Under the pieces are notes generated by a model. That model searched no databases. It was not told where the DNA came from and saw only the letters and a program-made list of their open reading frames with translations. From Parietichytrium sp. I65-24A (lineage: Eukaryota > Sar > Bigyra > Thraustochytrida > Thraustochytriidae): 64,000 nucleotides of DNA. Location: assembly GCA_012862575.1 (NCBI GenBank), contig BLSF01000004.1:372001-436000 (forward strand), written 5' to 3'. Positions 30,950 to 42,300 of the stretch are shown piece after piece (the first letter of the stretch is position 1; each line of letters opens with the position of its first letter). The translations under genes were made by a program, and so were the position numbers.

Positions 30950-33031
30950 TCACAAACCGGTCCCGCCGTACGTCAGAGTATTATCAAAGTCGCGAGGGCA
31001 ATAGGAGAAGTAGCAACTTCCATCGGTTGTTTTGCTTGCGCACAGGGTGCTTCCATACACCATGGTGAAAATGTCGCCGCCAGAAACATGTAGAGTGTGG
31101 CAATTCTCACACACCTGCTGATGCATCTCTCTGCTGTCAATCTCTGAGCGTTCGTGCTGGTGTATGGCAAAGCCGCCAAATTTGTCTGCATGGAGCTGGA
31201 GAGATGAACTTTCCTTTGCAAGCTCGCTCATGTCATGAACACTCTCATTTTCCTCAAAAATAGTCTCCCATGGCCCAGGATAATCATCGCGCTCCACCCA
31301 ACCCTCGATCAGCCTTGGGGGAAGGCCAGCATCCGCTGCCGAGTCCTCGTCGCCGTCAGCGTGTGTTACAGTCAGCAAATCAAAATCGCACTGTGGTATA
31401 ATCCTGATTTCCGCTGATTCGTTGCAATTGTGTTCATCAAAGGCGAACTGCAATAACCCTGAAGTCCCGACAACATCTTGCATCATGCGCGGGATAGTTG
31501 ATAGATTGATCTGGAAAGCGAATTGTTTTCCTTCTCCAAAGTCATCTAGCCGGTCATGGTAGAGATCTGGTGAGCCCCCGACGCGCGATACCGCACAAAA
31601 CCTTTCATCTATGCATTCTGCTACCGTGGCATCCCGTAGCGTCCATGTGAAACAAGGAAAGTGAACCTCGTGCAAGCGATAAAAGTCCTCCATTTCCTGA
31701 AAACCTCCCGAAATCAGTTTCTTGACTAGCTCAGCAGTAACATGTTCCGTGCTCGCACAACGTATCCAAAATGTCATCGATGGAGGCGGAATATTCGCCA
31801 AGCCAGCTTGTCCAGAAAACCGAAGTGCAAAGGGCATCACTCCGTAGACAATCTTTAGCTCCGTGCTCTCGCCAAAGTCATCCCAAAACCACTCTACAAA
31901 TTCCCAGTTGTCATCGAAATGACGTGCATTGTCGTACACTTTGTCCTCACAAGGTTCTAAGAGATCTGCAGAGGAACTTTTAATTTCATCAAGGCATTGT
32001 CTGATTTGGTCGGCACCGCGTAAATTGTTCAAGACGGCGACAAGGCGTCGCACACCGCTGCTTGTGCCACACCCTTTCGACCTCACAAGCGATTGAATGA
32101 TTTGCGTTCCCTCGTTGCAGATCAAGGTATTGTACTCTGGTGAGCTCAGCGTTGCCGACAAGAGTTCTGATTGCGATGAGCCTTCGTTGGCAGTCAACAG
32201 TGCCGCAAATGCATCCGCACTGGTTCCCGAGATGTTGGCTCGGCACGCCCGAATGCCGTCCAAAAGATACTTGGCGACTCCAAGCTGAAGCAGCTGCGCT
32301 TTCTGTTCGTTCGAGCCGTGAATGACGGCCGATGCGATGGGCCCGAGTGCCGCGTAATTTAGGTCTCCGGGCAACGCCAACTGCCTCAGGAGTTTCGCAG
32401 GGAGGCGATCTTGTAAGAACGACTCTATCCGGCTAGTGCTAGAATTGAATATTGACAGCAGTTTGCAAGACAGTCTGTGTCCTTCAGGGTCTCTTAATGA
32501 AATCAGCGGGCCGATCAACGTCAAAAACCAGGCATTGTCGAAACCCTCAGGAAACCCTGTGCTAAAGAGCACGTTCAGGAACTTGAGGCATGAGGAGGCT
32601 GCCAAATCCTTAGTCAAAGGAGCGATGCACGCTATAGCTCTCTCTGGCGCCAGAAGAAGCTCAAAATTGCCCGTGTGTGCCAGCATTGCTTCGTAGATTG
32701 ACTCGATTACGCTGTCCTCCTCTTCAACTTCCAAGGCGCCGCACAGCGCGTCTAGATAAGCCTCACTAGAGCGCTGCACCTGCCTATCCCACTTGATCTT
32801 CTTCATCAGCATGGCCGCATTCGCTCGCACGCTTGCAGCATAGTCGGACTTGACTAAGTCCACCAATGCGGACACTGCCGCTGGCGCAATCCACTTAATT
32901 GACTTGCTTTCATTCGCATCACGCAACACCTCGAGCACCTCCTCTTCCACAGAAGCATCCGCCAGCTTAAAGAGCAGCCCTGTGGTGCCCTGCTCTATCG
33001 CCGAGCCCCTCCGTGCGTGCTGCTGTGCCAT
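30950..33031 (-). CDS. HEAT/ARM-like repeats plus DUF1963 (YwqG-like) protein
   Basis: A 693-residue protein of unknown function. The N-terminal ~330 residues are helical and read like ARM/HEAT repeats (AVSALVDLVKSDYAASVRANAAMLMKKI and others). The C-terminal half contains a DUF1963/YwqG-like domain. Its marks are the start SRVGGSPDLY, FAFQINLSTIP, SGLLQFAFDEHNC and a late block with GGFAIHQHER and CYFSYCPRDFDNT. The domain is known from bacteria and scattered eukaryotes, and its biochemical activity is not established. The tail has several Cys/His (CENCHTLH, CASKTTDGSC) that might bind metal. Frame opens at GTG 33043; the first ATG is 33031 (MAQQHARRG). Confidence 0.65.
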   Translation of the reverse strand: MAQQHARRGSAIEQGTTGLLFKLADASVEEEVLEVLRDANESKSIKWIAPAAVSALVDLVKSDYAASVRANAAMLMKKIKWDRQVQRSSEAYLDALCGALEVEEEDSVIESIYEAMLAHTGNFELLLAPERAIACIAPLTKDLAASSCLKFLNVLFSTGFPEGFDNAWFLTLIGPLISLRDPEGHRLSCKLLSIFNSSTSRIESFLQDRLPAKLLRQLALPGDLNYAALGPIASAVIHGSNEQKAQLLQLGVAKYLLDGIRACRANISGTSADAFAALLTANEGSSQSELLSATLSSPEYNTLICNEGTQIIQSLVRSKGCGTSSGVRRLVAVLNNLRGADQIRQCLDEIKSSSADLLEPCEDKVYDNARHFDDNWEFVEWFWDDFGESTELKIVYGVMPFALRFSGQAGLANIPPPSMTFWIRCASTEHVTAELVKKLISGGFQEMEDFYRLHEVHFPCFTWTLRDATVAECIDERFCAVSRVGGSPDLYHDRLDDFGEGKQFAFQINLSTIPRMMQDVVGTSGLLQFAFDEHNCNESAEIRIIPQCDFDLLTVTHADGDEDSAADAGLPPRLIEGWVERDDYPGPWETIFEENESVHDMSELAKESSSLQLHADKFGGFAIHQHERSEIDSREMHQQVCENCHTLHVSGGDIFTMVYGSTLCASKTTDGSCYFSYCPRDFDNTLTYGGTGL

Positions 33032-34245
33032 TACCCCGAACACCCTTTCTTTCCAGCGCTAAGCGCCCACAGAGCGACTTTTACAGAGCTGCAAAGCTGA
33101 GAAGGTTGCCCTGCCCTCTTCGTCCTCTTCGCCCTCTTCACTTCTTCACTGTGCACCAGGCCAACTCACCACACACGCAAATCACACAAAGTCCGAATAC
33201 TTGTCTTCGCCACTTGACACTCAAAAACCATCAAAAACCAAGCCTTGCGTTCTCGAAGCGAACTGCGAAGAGCTGATCACGCCTCCTTTCCTTCTTTCCT
33301 TCTTTCCTTCTTTGTTTGTTTGTTTCTTTGTTGTTTGTTTCTTTCTGCGTCCAACTTGTTCACTTATACATGTCGTGTAGTTCTTTGGACTCTTTGGACT
33401 CTTTTGTTTGTTTTGTTTTGTTTGTTTGTTTGTTTCTCTTCAAGTTTTCCACACTCCTTCTTCACTAGCATCTCCTAACGCGAACCATAGGCTAGTAGCC
33501 TGTGGCGCACTCCAAATGTAGCTAACTATCCTCTGGCTGGCTTGTAAGAAGAACTACACTGTGCCCTTATTTTGGTTAAGCGAACAGAGAAGCTGTTCGT
33601 GGACATGAACGAACGAACGAACGACCTGCTCCTTTCGCAGCATAGGCGCTGGATATCGTAATGACTATCCGAGATGGTAGCTGGATATTATCAGAGTGCT
33701 ATTGATCGGGTATTGAGCTTCAGTACTCTGACATTAGTCCGCGATGTAGCTGCTGCGTAACACCCGGGGTTGCGCGGTGTCGGGATGTGTCGGGAATGAT
33801 TTGCGTGCGAGGACATGCGAGGACACGCGATGCTTTCCAGGTGAGGGAAGCGCCAACACTGAAAGGCTGTGGCTTGTGTGGACGCTCAGCTCTCTAGCCC
33901 TCTATCTAGCTAGATCTCTATCTAGCTCCCCATTTCGCGCCACGCGTCTGCTTACTGAGACGAGATTGTAGATTGTAGATTGGAGATATTTGGAGATTGG
34001 AAATAGGAGATTAGAGATTGGAAATAGGAGATTAGAGATTGGAGATTGGAGATTGAGCGCTTTGGCAAGTGAATCGTAGGAGCAAAGGTGGCGATCGCGC
34101 GGTGCTGGGTCGGTCGCGGACTTGGAAGAGGAGGAGCAGAGGAGCATTGAACTGAGGAGGTTGGGTGGGTAAAGACTCGCGCCTCGGTGCTTGGGCCAGC
34201 GGTGGGAACGTTTGGAGAGAGACTGGAGCTGAGTTCCTCTGAGAA
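33032..34245. other. Divergent intergenic region before the Rab32-like gene
   Basis: No gene is supported. T/G-rich tracts (TTTGTTTG repeats at 33300-33435), GAAC repeats (33600-33620), CTAG-rich words (33895-33930) and the GATTGGA array before the Rab gene are present. Confidence 0.55.
33964..34057 (+). repeat. GATTGGA-type minisatellite upstream of the Rab32-like gene
   Basis: Units GATTGTA, GATTGTA, GATTGGA, then two copies of a 21-bp unit (AATAGGAGATTAGAGATTGG plus A) and two more heptamers. It ends ~190 bp before the ATG. Confidence 0.85.
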
Positions 34246-34875
34246 ATGGACGGCGGGACGGATCGAGTGTTCAAGGTGCTCGTTCTTGGGGATAGCTGTT
34301 GTGGGAAGACGTCTATTATTCGAAGATTCGCGCATGATTTATTTTCGGCGCATCATAAAACAACGATTGGCGTAGACTTTGCGCTGAAACAACTCCGAAT
34401 TGGACAGCGCCGCATCGGCCTGCAGCTGTGGGATATCGCTGGCCAGGACCGCTTCAGCGCGATTCAGCGAGTGTATTACAAAGATGCACTCGGCGCAGCG
34501 CTTGTATATGACGCTAGCAGACCAGAAACATTGGAGTCGCTAGTGCAGTGGAAAGCCGAGCTTGATGAAAGGGCAAGACTGCCGAATGGACGGCTACTGC
34601 CAGTGGTCTTGTTGGGGAACAAGAGCGACCTGGAAGAGGCCGAGTACAACGAAGCGGAGCTAGAGGCTTTCTGCGAGAGGCATGGGTTTGAAGCTTGGTT
34701 TGCTACATCTGCAAAGAGTAACAAGAATGTAGATGAAGCGATGAGGGCGCTTATTGAGAAAATTGCCAGTCATGAAGATGTTTTTGCGGCTTTGGACGCG
34801 AGGGAAACAAACGATATTAGTCTTACAGAAAATCATCTGCGGTCATTTGAAGACGAGAGCGGTTGCCCTTGCTAA
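34246..34875 (+). CDS. Rab32/38-type small GTPase
   Basis: A 209-residue Rab. P-loop GDSCCGKTS (15-23), switch I with [10 protein letters not shown] (39-48), switch II with WDIAGQDRF, and IAGQ in place of the usual TAGQ as in the Rab32/38/29 group. [33 protein letters not shown] (NKSD 125-128), [16 protein letters not shown] (SAK 156-158) and the end CPC for prenylation complete it. Rab32-group proteins direct traffic to lysosome-related organelles and mitochondria-associated membranes; a role in organelle biogenesis here is inferred. The ATG at 34246 is the first in frame. Convergent with the helicase gene, 194 bp apart. Confidence 0.9.
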   Translation: MDGGTDRVFKVLVLGDSCCGKTSIIRRFAHDLFSAHHKTTIGVDFALKQLRIGQRRIGLQLWDIAGQDRFSAIQRVYYKDALGAALVYDASRPETLESLVQWKAELDERARLPNGRLLPVVLLGNKSDLEEAEYNEAELEAFCERHGFEAWFATSAKSNKNVDEAMRALIEKIASHEDVFAALDARETNDISLTENHLRSFEDESGCPC

Positions 34876-34919
34876 ATCAGGTCACCGCTTTTCTTTCTAA
34901 AAACCATGTGTCGAACAAA

Positions 34920-34925
34920 AATAAA
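34920..34925 (+). terminator. Candidate polyadenylation signal of the Rab32-like gene
   Basis: AATAAA 45 bp after the TAA stop in an A-rich context. Confidence 0.45.
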
Positions 34926-35069
34926 TCAACCTTATAACAACAGTCTGTCTTATCTAAAACCATTGGCTCCCAAACGAGAGAACGCCAAGCGACACAAGTC
35001 CGTGCCCAACATTGCTGTCTGTGGCCAATGTACAATGTCAACTGATTGATTGTGTTTTCACGTTGTGAT

Positions 35070-37688
35070 CTACATGTTTGCTTGTGCTTCCACAAGAGCA
35101 AGCGCGGCAGCCTCCATATCGCTAGTCGTGGTGCGCCGCTTCTTGAGGGTGGGAGTATCCTCATCATCATCATCATCATCACTGCCTGCTGAGTCATCTT
35201 CGTCTGTGCTCATGTCGGCTTCAGCCTGTGCTGCGGCACTCAGCTTCCTTCCTCGCTTTGTGGTGATCACGCCGTCGTCGGACTCAGACTCGCTATCATC
35301 AGAAGCGTTCTCACTTCCATCGGATCCAGACTCGCTCTCTCCGCTGCCCAAAACGACCTCTCTACCCTCGTCCTCGTCATTTGTCTCGCCGCGCATAAGA
35401 AGCTTGCGCTTGAGACGCTCCTCCCTATGCTTGGTGCGAACACGCTCACGTTCGCGCTGCTTGTCTTGCAAATCTTCCTCGCGAAGCCTCTCAGCAAGGC
35501 GGTCCAAGTAAGCTTTACGCTGGTCGGCACTGGTTGTCACGGCATCCTCGTCATCCTCGTCGCCCATCTCCTCGGCGAGTTTCGCGAAGAGTGTGACTTC
35601 ATTGCCCTCTTCGTCAAAGACTTTGCGTTGCGGCTTGACGCGACCCTTCAAGGTTCCATCCTCTGTGAGACGAAGACGCTTCATCTGCTTCTTACTTGGC
35701 ACACGGCTCAAGTCAATGGTGGTATCCTCCTCTTCCTCTGCTGCCTCGTCATCCAGAATTGGTTTCTGACTGCCACGGAAAATCAACATACTGTCTCCGC
35801 CTTCCTTGTCCGCGTCGCCAATGTCTAGGCCGTCGTCGCTACTTTCGTCATCCGAATCATGCTTGTTCGCAAGTCTTGCAACCTTTGATTGGGTCACAGG
35901 GTCTGACGCCTTGAGATCGAGCAGACGCTCCCATTTAGTCTTTTTATCGTTGTCGTGAAGTTTTCGCAGTTTACGGACTGACTTGAGTCTTTCAGACAAC
36001 TCTAGAATATCAGCACCGTCTTCTGCATCCTCATCATCGGCATCCTCTAACTGATCACCGTTTGCTGCGATGAGGTCGTTCAATTTTCGCAGAGCATAAG
36101 ACACATTCTTCTTCTTGCGCTGCTCTTCGCGGCTTGTGGCACCACCGGTTCCACTAAACTTGATACGCGGCGTGGTGACCAATCCTAACGACTGAGCAAA
36201 AGCGCCCATCGGTAGCTGCTTAACGTCGAATGTCTCCTTATCGGTCTGCAGATGAACAGATCGGAGATAAGACTTAAAGGCGCGTTGTGCGTTCATCTTG
36301 AGCTCCGGATCCTTAGCGATCTCAGCCTGTAGCTTTGGCACGATGGATTGCTTACGATTTGGATTGATCTTCTTCTCGGTGATCGGAATGTTGGCCTGCT
36401 TAAGCTGTGGAAGCATGCCCTTTGCTTCGTTTGGAAGCAGGAGCAAGAGGGACTTGCCACGATTCTTAAACCTTGCGGTCCGACCCACTCGGTGAATGTA
36501 AGTCGGCACGTCCTCAGGACAGTCCACTTGTACGACCCAGTCCACAGATGGAAAGTCCAGCCCACGAGCAGCAATATCAGTTGCAAACAAAACGGCCGCC
36601 GGCTTCTTGATGAAGTCGTAATATATAAACATGCGCTTTTGCTGCTTGATCTTGCCGTGCATAGCCATCAAAGGAATACCAGGACGAAGCTTACGGAAAG
36701 CAGCGTCAACGTATTTGACCTGCTTGCAGCTGGACATGAAAACAATCACCTTGCTCTTTAGATGAGAGCGAATAAACGAGAATAGCACGTCCAATTTGTC
36801 CGGAAGCTGACACACGGAGAAGACCTGGACCAAGTTGGCAGGTGTAGGGGCGCGCCCTCTGTCATTCGAGCCGGCCGCTGCAGGAGTGTTCTCCACGGCC
36901 TTGGATTCGTTTCCGATCTCCAAAACCGACACGTATTCTGGATTTTTCAATGACAATTTCGCAAGAGCCCGAACTGATTTAGTCTGAGTCGCCGAGAAGA
37001 GGAGCGTTTGGCGTGTTGGAGGCAGATAACCCAGAATGTCGGAGAGCTGTTCCTTGAAACCCATGTCGAGAAGACGGTCAGCTTCATCCAACACGAGCAT
37101 CTCAAGGGAGGAAACGTCCAAAGTGGACGACTGCTGCAGGTGCTGCAGCAAGCGCCCGGGAGTGCTAACCATCACGGCAATTTGATGAATAAACTGCTGC
37201 TCCTTTGGAAAACTGCTTCCTCCAATGACCAGCCCAGCCGGGTACAAGTGCCGATAACCGACGACCTGGACAACCTCATAGATTTGTAAGGCAAGCTCTC
37301 GTGTGGGCGAAATCACGAGCCCGCCCACGCCAAGCCCAGCTTGCCACGAGCTTCTGTACATCTTCTCAAACAACGGCACCAAAAAGGCCAGCGTTTTCCC
37401 CGATCCAGTTCTCGCAGCTCCCAGAATATCCCGGCCAACGAGTGCGTGCGGGATGGCCAGCTGCTGAATCTTGGTCAGCCTCACAAACTTGCCCCTCTCC
37501 AGGCCGCTCAGTGTATACCCGCTGAGCGGCAGATCTTCGAACGTTTTAGGCACCTTGCCGTCCTTCCTGACTGGCATCCCGCGCGGCGGCGCCTCCTCCT
37601 TGGCGCGCTCTTTCAGCCTTTCAATCTCCTCATTGTTCCTCTCAGACCGTGATTTGACTGCGCGCTTGTCAGTGTTGCGCTTCACCAT
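35070..37688 (-). CDS. DDX10: DEAD-box RNA helicase, DDX10/Dbp4 type
   Basis: An 872-residue nucleolar helicase. In yeast, Dbp4 releases U14 snoRNA from pre-ribosomes during 18S rRNA processing. Motifs in order: FEDLPLSGYTL with Q motif (IQQ), AARTGSGKT (I), PTRELALQ (Ia), STPGRLLQHLQ, VLDEADRLLDMGF (II, DEAD), LFSATQTKS (III), VIVFMSSCKQV, LFATDIAARGLDFP and YIHRVGRTAR (VI). The segment QRAFKSYLRSVHLQ, then FDVKQLPMGAFAQSLGLVTTPR, is typical of Dbp4/DDX10. A long acidic/basic tail with KKQMKRLRLTEDGTLKGRVK follows, also found in this group. ATG start at 37688; single exon. Confidence 0.93.
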   Translation of the reverse strand: MVKRNTDKRAVKSRSERNNEEIERLKERAKEEAPPRGMPVRKDGKVPKTFEDLPLSGYTLSGLERGKFVRLTKIQQLAIPHALVGRDILGAARTGSGKTLAFLVPLFEKMYRSSWQAGLGVGGLVISPTRELALQIYEVVQVVGYRHLYPAGLVIGGSSFPKEQQFIHQIAVMVSTPGRLLQHLQQSSTLDVSSLEMLVLDEADRLLDMGFKEQLSDILGYLPPTRQTLLFSATQTKSVRALAKLSLKNPEYVSVLEIGNESKAVENTPAAAGSNDRGRAPTPANLVQVFSVCQLPDKLDVLFSFIRSHLKSKVIVFMSSCKQVKYVDAAFRKLRPGIPLMAMHGKIKQQKRMFIYYDFIKKPAAVLFATDIAARGLDFPSVDWVVQVDCPEDVPTYIHRVGRTARFKNRGKSLLLLLPNEAKGMLPQLKQANIPITEKKINPNRKQSIVPKLQAEIAKDPELKMNAQRAFKSYLRSVHLQTDKETFDVKQLPMGAFAQSLGLVTTPRIKFSGTGGATSREEQRKKKNVSYALRKLNDLIAANGDQLEDADDEDAEDGADILELSERLKSVRKLRKLHDNDKKTKWERLLDLKASDPVTQSKVARLANKHDSDDESSDDGLDIGDADKEGGDSMLIFRGSQKPILDDEAAEEEEDTTIDLSRVPSKKQMKRLRLTEDGTLKGRVKPQRKVFDEEGNEVTLFAKLAEEMGDEDDEDAVTTSADQRKAYLDRLAERLREEDLQDKQRERERVRTKHREERLKRKLLMRGETNDEDEGREVVLGSGESESGSDGSENASDDSESESDDGVITTKRGRKLSAAAQAEADMSTDEDDSAGSDDDDDDEDTPTLKKRRTTTSDMEAAALALVEAQANM

Positions 37689-38737
37689 CCTCCTCCTAAT
37701 ACCTCAGCCCGGACCTCCGGTCTCCCTGCGACAACCGACTGCGAAACGCAACCAACAACTTTCTCTCTCTCTTCTCACTCTGTCTTTGTGTCTCGGTCTC
37801 TGTGTTTCTCTCTGTGTGTCTCTGACTTGTGGCACTCCAAGACTGAAGTGACTCAAGTGACTGAAGACTGCAAAGCAAAACTTTGCCAGCGCTCAGGACT
37901 GGTGGTCGCGCGACTGCCTTTTTTTCGTTAAGTTGCGCTACGCTCTCCTCGATTTGCCCTGGAGCGGAACTGGGGTTGTAGGTGTGGTAGACTAGCGCTA
38001 GTAAGTGTTGTGGCACTGTTGAGAGGAGAAAGTGGGGAAGAGTGGAGTTGAGGTTCTTAAATTTTGGTTCGTGGTTCTTGACCGGAAGGTGATTCGGAGC
38101 GAAGCGATAAGCAATTGCGCTTCCTGTTCTTTACGTTCAGGAGATATGTAAATCACACAAGCATTGTGAATAGAAGCGCTACAGCGCAGATCCCGCGCTC
38201 GCAATGCGGGAACTGTGGGTTCTTCTCTCTCTCCACTCTCTCTACCTCCGTCGATAGTGTCGATAGTGCAGGTAGCACGCACACTTAGCACACCATAGCA
38301 CACCCAGGAAAAAGACCAGATTCATAGCCACTCCCAACCAAAAGCGTTCCGTAGACTCACCCTCAATCCGACGAACTATTCTCTTGCTCCCTTTGCCTGG
38401 AGCGAACAGCTCCCTGTTCTGCTAACGGTTGCGAAAGGCCACTACTGCAAAGCCTAGTCGCACACGTATGAGCCGACTTCACAGACTCGACCATCTCGAC
38501 CAACTCCGTTCCCGTCTTCTTGTTCTAAATTTCGATAATTTAGCTTACTTGGCTTGCACACAGAGAGAGAGAGATAGATGACAAATGACAATTGATAGAT
38601 GATAGCTAGAGCAAGAGGAGCAAGAGGAGCAAGAGGGGAAGGAAAGAAAGAAAAGAAAAGAAAAGAAAGAAAGAAAGAAAGAAAGAAAGAAGGAAAGAAA
38701 GCGCGAGACGTAAAGGGAGAGAGAGCGGTGCGCGAAG
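37689..38737. other. Divergent intergenic region between the helicase and dynein light chain genes
   Basis: No other gene is supported. It has TCTCTGTGT-type tracts (37770-37830) before the helicase and GAGCAAGAG and GAAA/AAGA repeats (38605-38700) before the light-chain exon 1. Confidence 0.55.
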
Positions 38738-39319
38738 ATGGTGCCGACTTGCGTGGTAAAGGAGCAGCGCATGGAGAAGACCATGCTGGACGAGCTGATA
38801 TTTCACGCCGGGGAGGCGCTGTGAGTTTGTTTTGCCGTGCAGAGGTGGGGAGGGGCTGAGTTGGTGATGGAGAGCTTTGTGCTTTGTGCGAAGTGCTTTT
38901 TGTGCTTTGTGCTGACATGATGTTTGACGATGATGCGCGGCGGGGATGTGGGCCACGATGTAGTGCAACGGAGATGAGCTACACTGTAAGTTGCGGGCAG
39001 GCTGTGACCGCGGTGTTTCCTTGCTCGAGGTTGTGGATTCTGACGCCGAATATTGGGGTGCAGAAAATTGCATCGTACATAAAAAAACAAATGACGACTT
39101 CCCACACGGGAGTGTAAGTGGGGCTTTGTTTTCTTGCAACGGGTCGCAGGAACGCACCGAGGACCTAACGCGTTTCAATCTTTGTTGGCTTGTGGAGGAA
39201 ACTTTAGGTGGCACGTCATTGTAGGCAGAAATTTCTCAGGATCGTTCACACACCAGGAAAACAACGCGGCTTATTTGTACTTTGGTCAAACCGGAATCTT
39301 GTGCTTCAGAACAGTGTGA
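38738..39319 (+). CDS. LC8-type dynein light chain, three exons
   Basis: A 92-residue LC8/DYNLL-family protein assembled from exons 38738..38820, 39030..39113 and 39208..39319. Introns of 209 and 94 nt have donors GTGAGT and GTAAGT and acceptors CTCGAG and TTTAG; both are phase 2. Exon 1 starts MVPTCVVKEQRMEKTM. Exon 2 gives NIGVQKIASYIKKQM, matching LC8 NIEKDIAAFIKKEF. The junction gives HTGVWHVIVGRNFSGSFTHQ (LC8: NPTWHCIVGRNFGSYVTHE), and the end is AAYLYFGQTGILCFRTV. LC8 dimers are hubs of dynein and of axonemal complexes. Exon 3 and the second intron are firm; the exon 2 acceptor could lie a few bases away. The stop is 55 bp from the end of the convergent receptor gene. Confidence 0.82.
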
Positions 39320-39374
39320 AGATGGAACTATAAAAAAAATAAGAAACATAGAAATAGTTTGACTCTTGACATCG

Positions 39375-42300
39375 TTACCAATTCGAGAATCCCTGTGGCG
39401 GAGGTGCTGGAGCTGAGTGCAGAAAGGAGCGGGGATAACTTTGATCAAGAATTTTTGGCTTCCTTGGACGGCGTCCCATACTTCTTGCGCGCTTCTTGCG
39501 CGACTTTGTCGCCCCAAGGATGGCTTCGTTATGATATCTATGGCCATAATCGTTGCCATCGCCAAACCGGCTCTCTTCGTCAGTGTCGGAGCGATCCAGT
39601 GGACTCTCAAAACTCGAAGACCTTTGCCTCCCATGCTGCAAATCCCCAAGCTGCGGAAATGGAAACCTCTTCTTCTTTGAGATCCCTGTGCTCCTAGGTC
39701 GCGCACCTCTGGAGTGCTCAAAGCTTACGCTACCATCATCTCTTGAGCCCGCAACGTAGTGACTGAGAGCATCTACCCACAACTGCCGATCCGTGGAAGA
39801 CGTGCACATGAATCTTTGAGTCTGTGCGCTCCGACCGCCAGGCATTCGTAAAGAAATCTCAAACACACTATCCTGGTAGCTCCTTTTGTTGCTCGATCGC
39901 ACAGCAAGCAAGTTCTCCTCTCCGAACAGGATTGACCCCAGTTCTCCTGTGTACACATTCCACTGACTTGATGGACTCATCCCCATATAATAGTTTAATG
40001 CCTGAGTAGATTTGAAGAGAACGAAATACATAGGCTCCCAACGAGTCGCTGATTTGCGAAAGCCGTGGCCACTCGATTCAACACGCATTCGAAGCCAACC
40101 TTCATGGTGAACGTCTGGAGGTGATCTGCTAAGCATCTTGTAGCGGCGCGGCGGCAAAGGTGGAGGTTCATCTCCCTCGTCATCCTCTTCGTCGCTCACT
40201 GGGTCGACCTTTCTCTTGGGGGAATATTTCACCATTGCATCGACATCATTAACACCGGACACGAACACCTTTCTCTTTGCGCTTGGCTTGTTGCGCTGTG
40301 TGCGAATTACGTAAATGAGAGTCGCAATGGGGAGGCAGCAAAATGGGATCAAAAGCAGCAAAAACAGGGGCCACCAGACACTGATCCAATCGCTTTCCTC
40401 AGAAGTGTCTTGGGGTCTCTCAGCAACAAGCGTGGAGGTCGGGGATTTTGATGGAGCATCGCTTTCGTCTGAGCCAATTTGATCATTTGCATCAGTGGGT
40501 GACATCGTCTCTACATCTGTGCCGGTGTTGCTCGGATGTGATGAAGGAGATTTGGTCAATCCTGCAACTGGAGACGACGTAGCCTGAGGTTGCGCCACTG
40601 GATCTTCCGAAGGCGTCGAGACTGGAGTTATTGTGGGGGCGTTCGTGTCCGCTGCCGGGGTGGAAACCACCGGCTGTGTTGGCGTTAGCGTGGGTAAACT
40701 CGAAGGCGCTGCGCTTGTCTCAAGAGAAACGCAAGTGCCATCGCTCGCAGCCACCCAACCTGGGGCGCAATCATCACAAGCGTCACCTTGGAATCCTCGG
40801 AGCATGTCACACGAGCATTCCCCCGATACAGCCAGGCAAGCTCCTCTACCGCTGCATACTTGACCATTGGAACCCAGCGGGCACGATTCGCCTTCTAAAG
40901 GGCAGTCAGAAGTGCAACATACATCTTGCCCGACGGCAGAGTCCGAGCATCTTTCCCCAACTTCACACAAGCCGTTTCCGCAAAGCCCTTCACGATACGC
41001 CATTTGAACGCCGGAATACGGCGTCTTGAACCAGCCCGGGTCCGATAGGTCTGGCTGTAGCACGAGCTGTGCAACAACGTTGGAAGATGTTGACTCCAGC
41101 ATTCGTCTATTTCCCATTTCTGCCAGAGAACGAAGGCTAAGCCTCCCAACATCAATGCCTATACTGTCCGCGACCTCTCTCAAGAATTTATACCTCGCAA
41201 CAGAATTTGCTGCATCCCGAAGAGCATCAACAGAACCCGCGTCAACTGTCGCATTTCTATAAACTACTTGGCTACACGTTGCACCATTTCCGTCGCATAC
41301 ACCACAAGCGTCCAGCTGCCCACTTGCGCAGCAACCTCCAGCTGCATCGATAACGCCATTCGTACAGCAAGCGCCTCTCAAGTCCAGTCTAGCATGTGGA
41401 TTTGAGGAACACAAGCCACATTTGTCAAGCTCAGCCAAATCGCACTGCACACCAAAGCGATCGAGAAGAGGCCAAGTAGTTGTACCCAAGTAAGAACTGC
41501 AGTTGGTTGGTCTTTGACCGCATTTCTCCTCTTCGACTGGCTGCTCCCGCACGGCAATGCACCCAGACTTGCTTGACTGAGCCTCCCTTGAGCCGCTCAG
41601 GCGGTTCACGAGAACACAGGTCACAGTCCTATTTCGCGATCCGCACGCCAACCCCAAGCAGTCGCACTTTCCCAATGTACATGGGGACCACTCAGATACC
41701 TGCCAGGTGTAAAAGGAGCATGGCAGTCCGTTGTTGCAACGCTTCGACACGTCTGGCTTTTCTTCAACAGCGAGGCAGTAAAGGTCGTTCACTGTTTTCT
41801 TCAACAAAAAGTCGTAGCACGTTACAGATCGGGTTGTCAAACCAGAAGTGGAACAGGTGCTTGCGCATGTTTCCCAGTCCCCAACTATCCACGCTAGTTG
41901 GTCACAAGAAGCAGGCGGATCGCAAGGTGGCTCCGTAACTGAGGAACCCTCCATCTCAGTACATTTTGAGCTCAGCACCGGCAAGCCCAGCAATTCGTCA
42001 GTGCAAAGCTGAGTCGAAGTGAGAGCCTTGTCCACGTCTTGACATATACAATCTCCAGATAAAGCGTCTTGATTGGGGATCTCCTTGACGAGGGTCGAGT
42101 CCGAGCACGCGTAGGAACTTGGGCATCGTCTCGACATTGCGAATCCGCTCTCATCTGCTAGGTTGTACAATTCAGAGCAGTACTCAGCGTTGACGATTTG
42201 ATAATGCAGTGTAGAGTCCAAGCAATCCGCTTGTCTGCTGACAACCTGTTCCTCTCCGCATTGATCATCGTCACAATCTTCCCAGCCTTTGACGGCAAGT

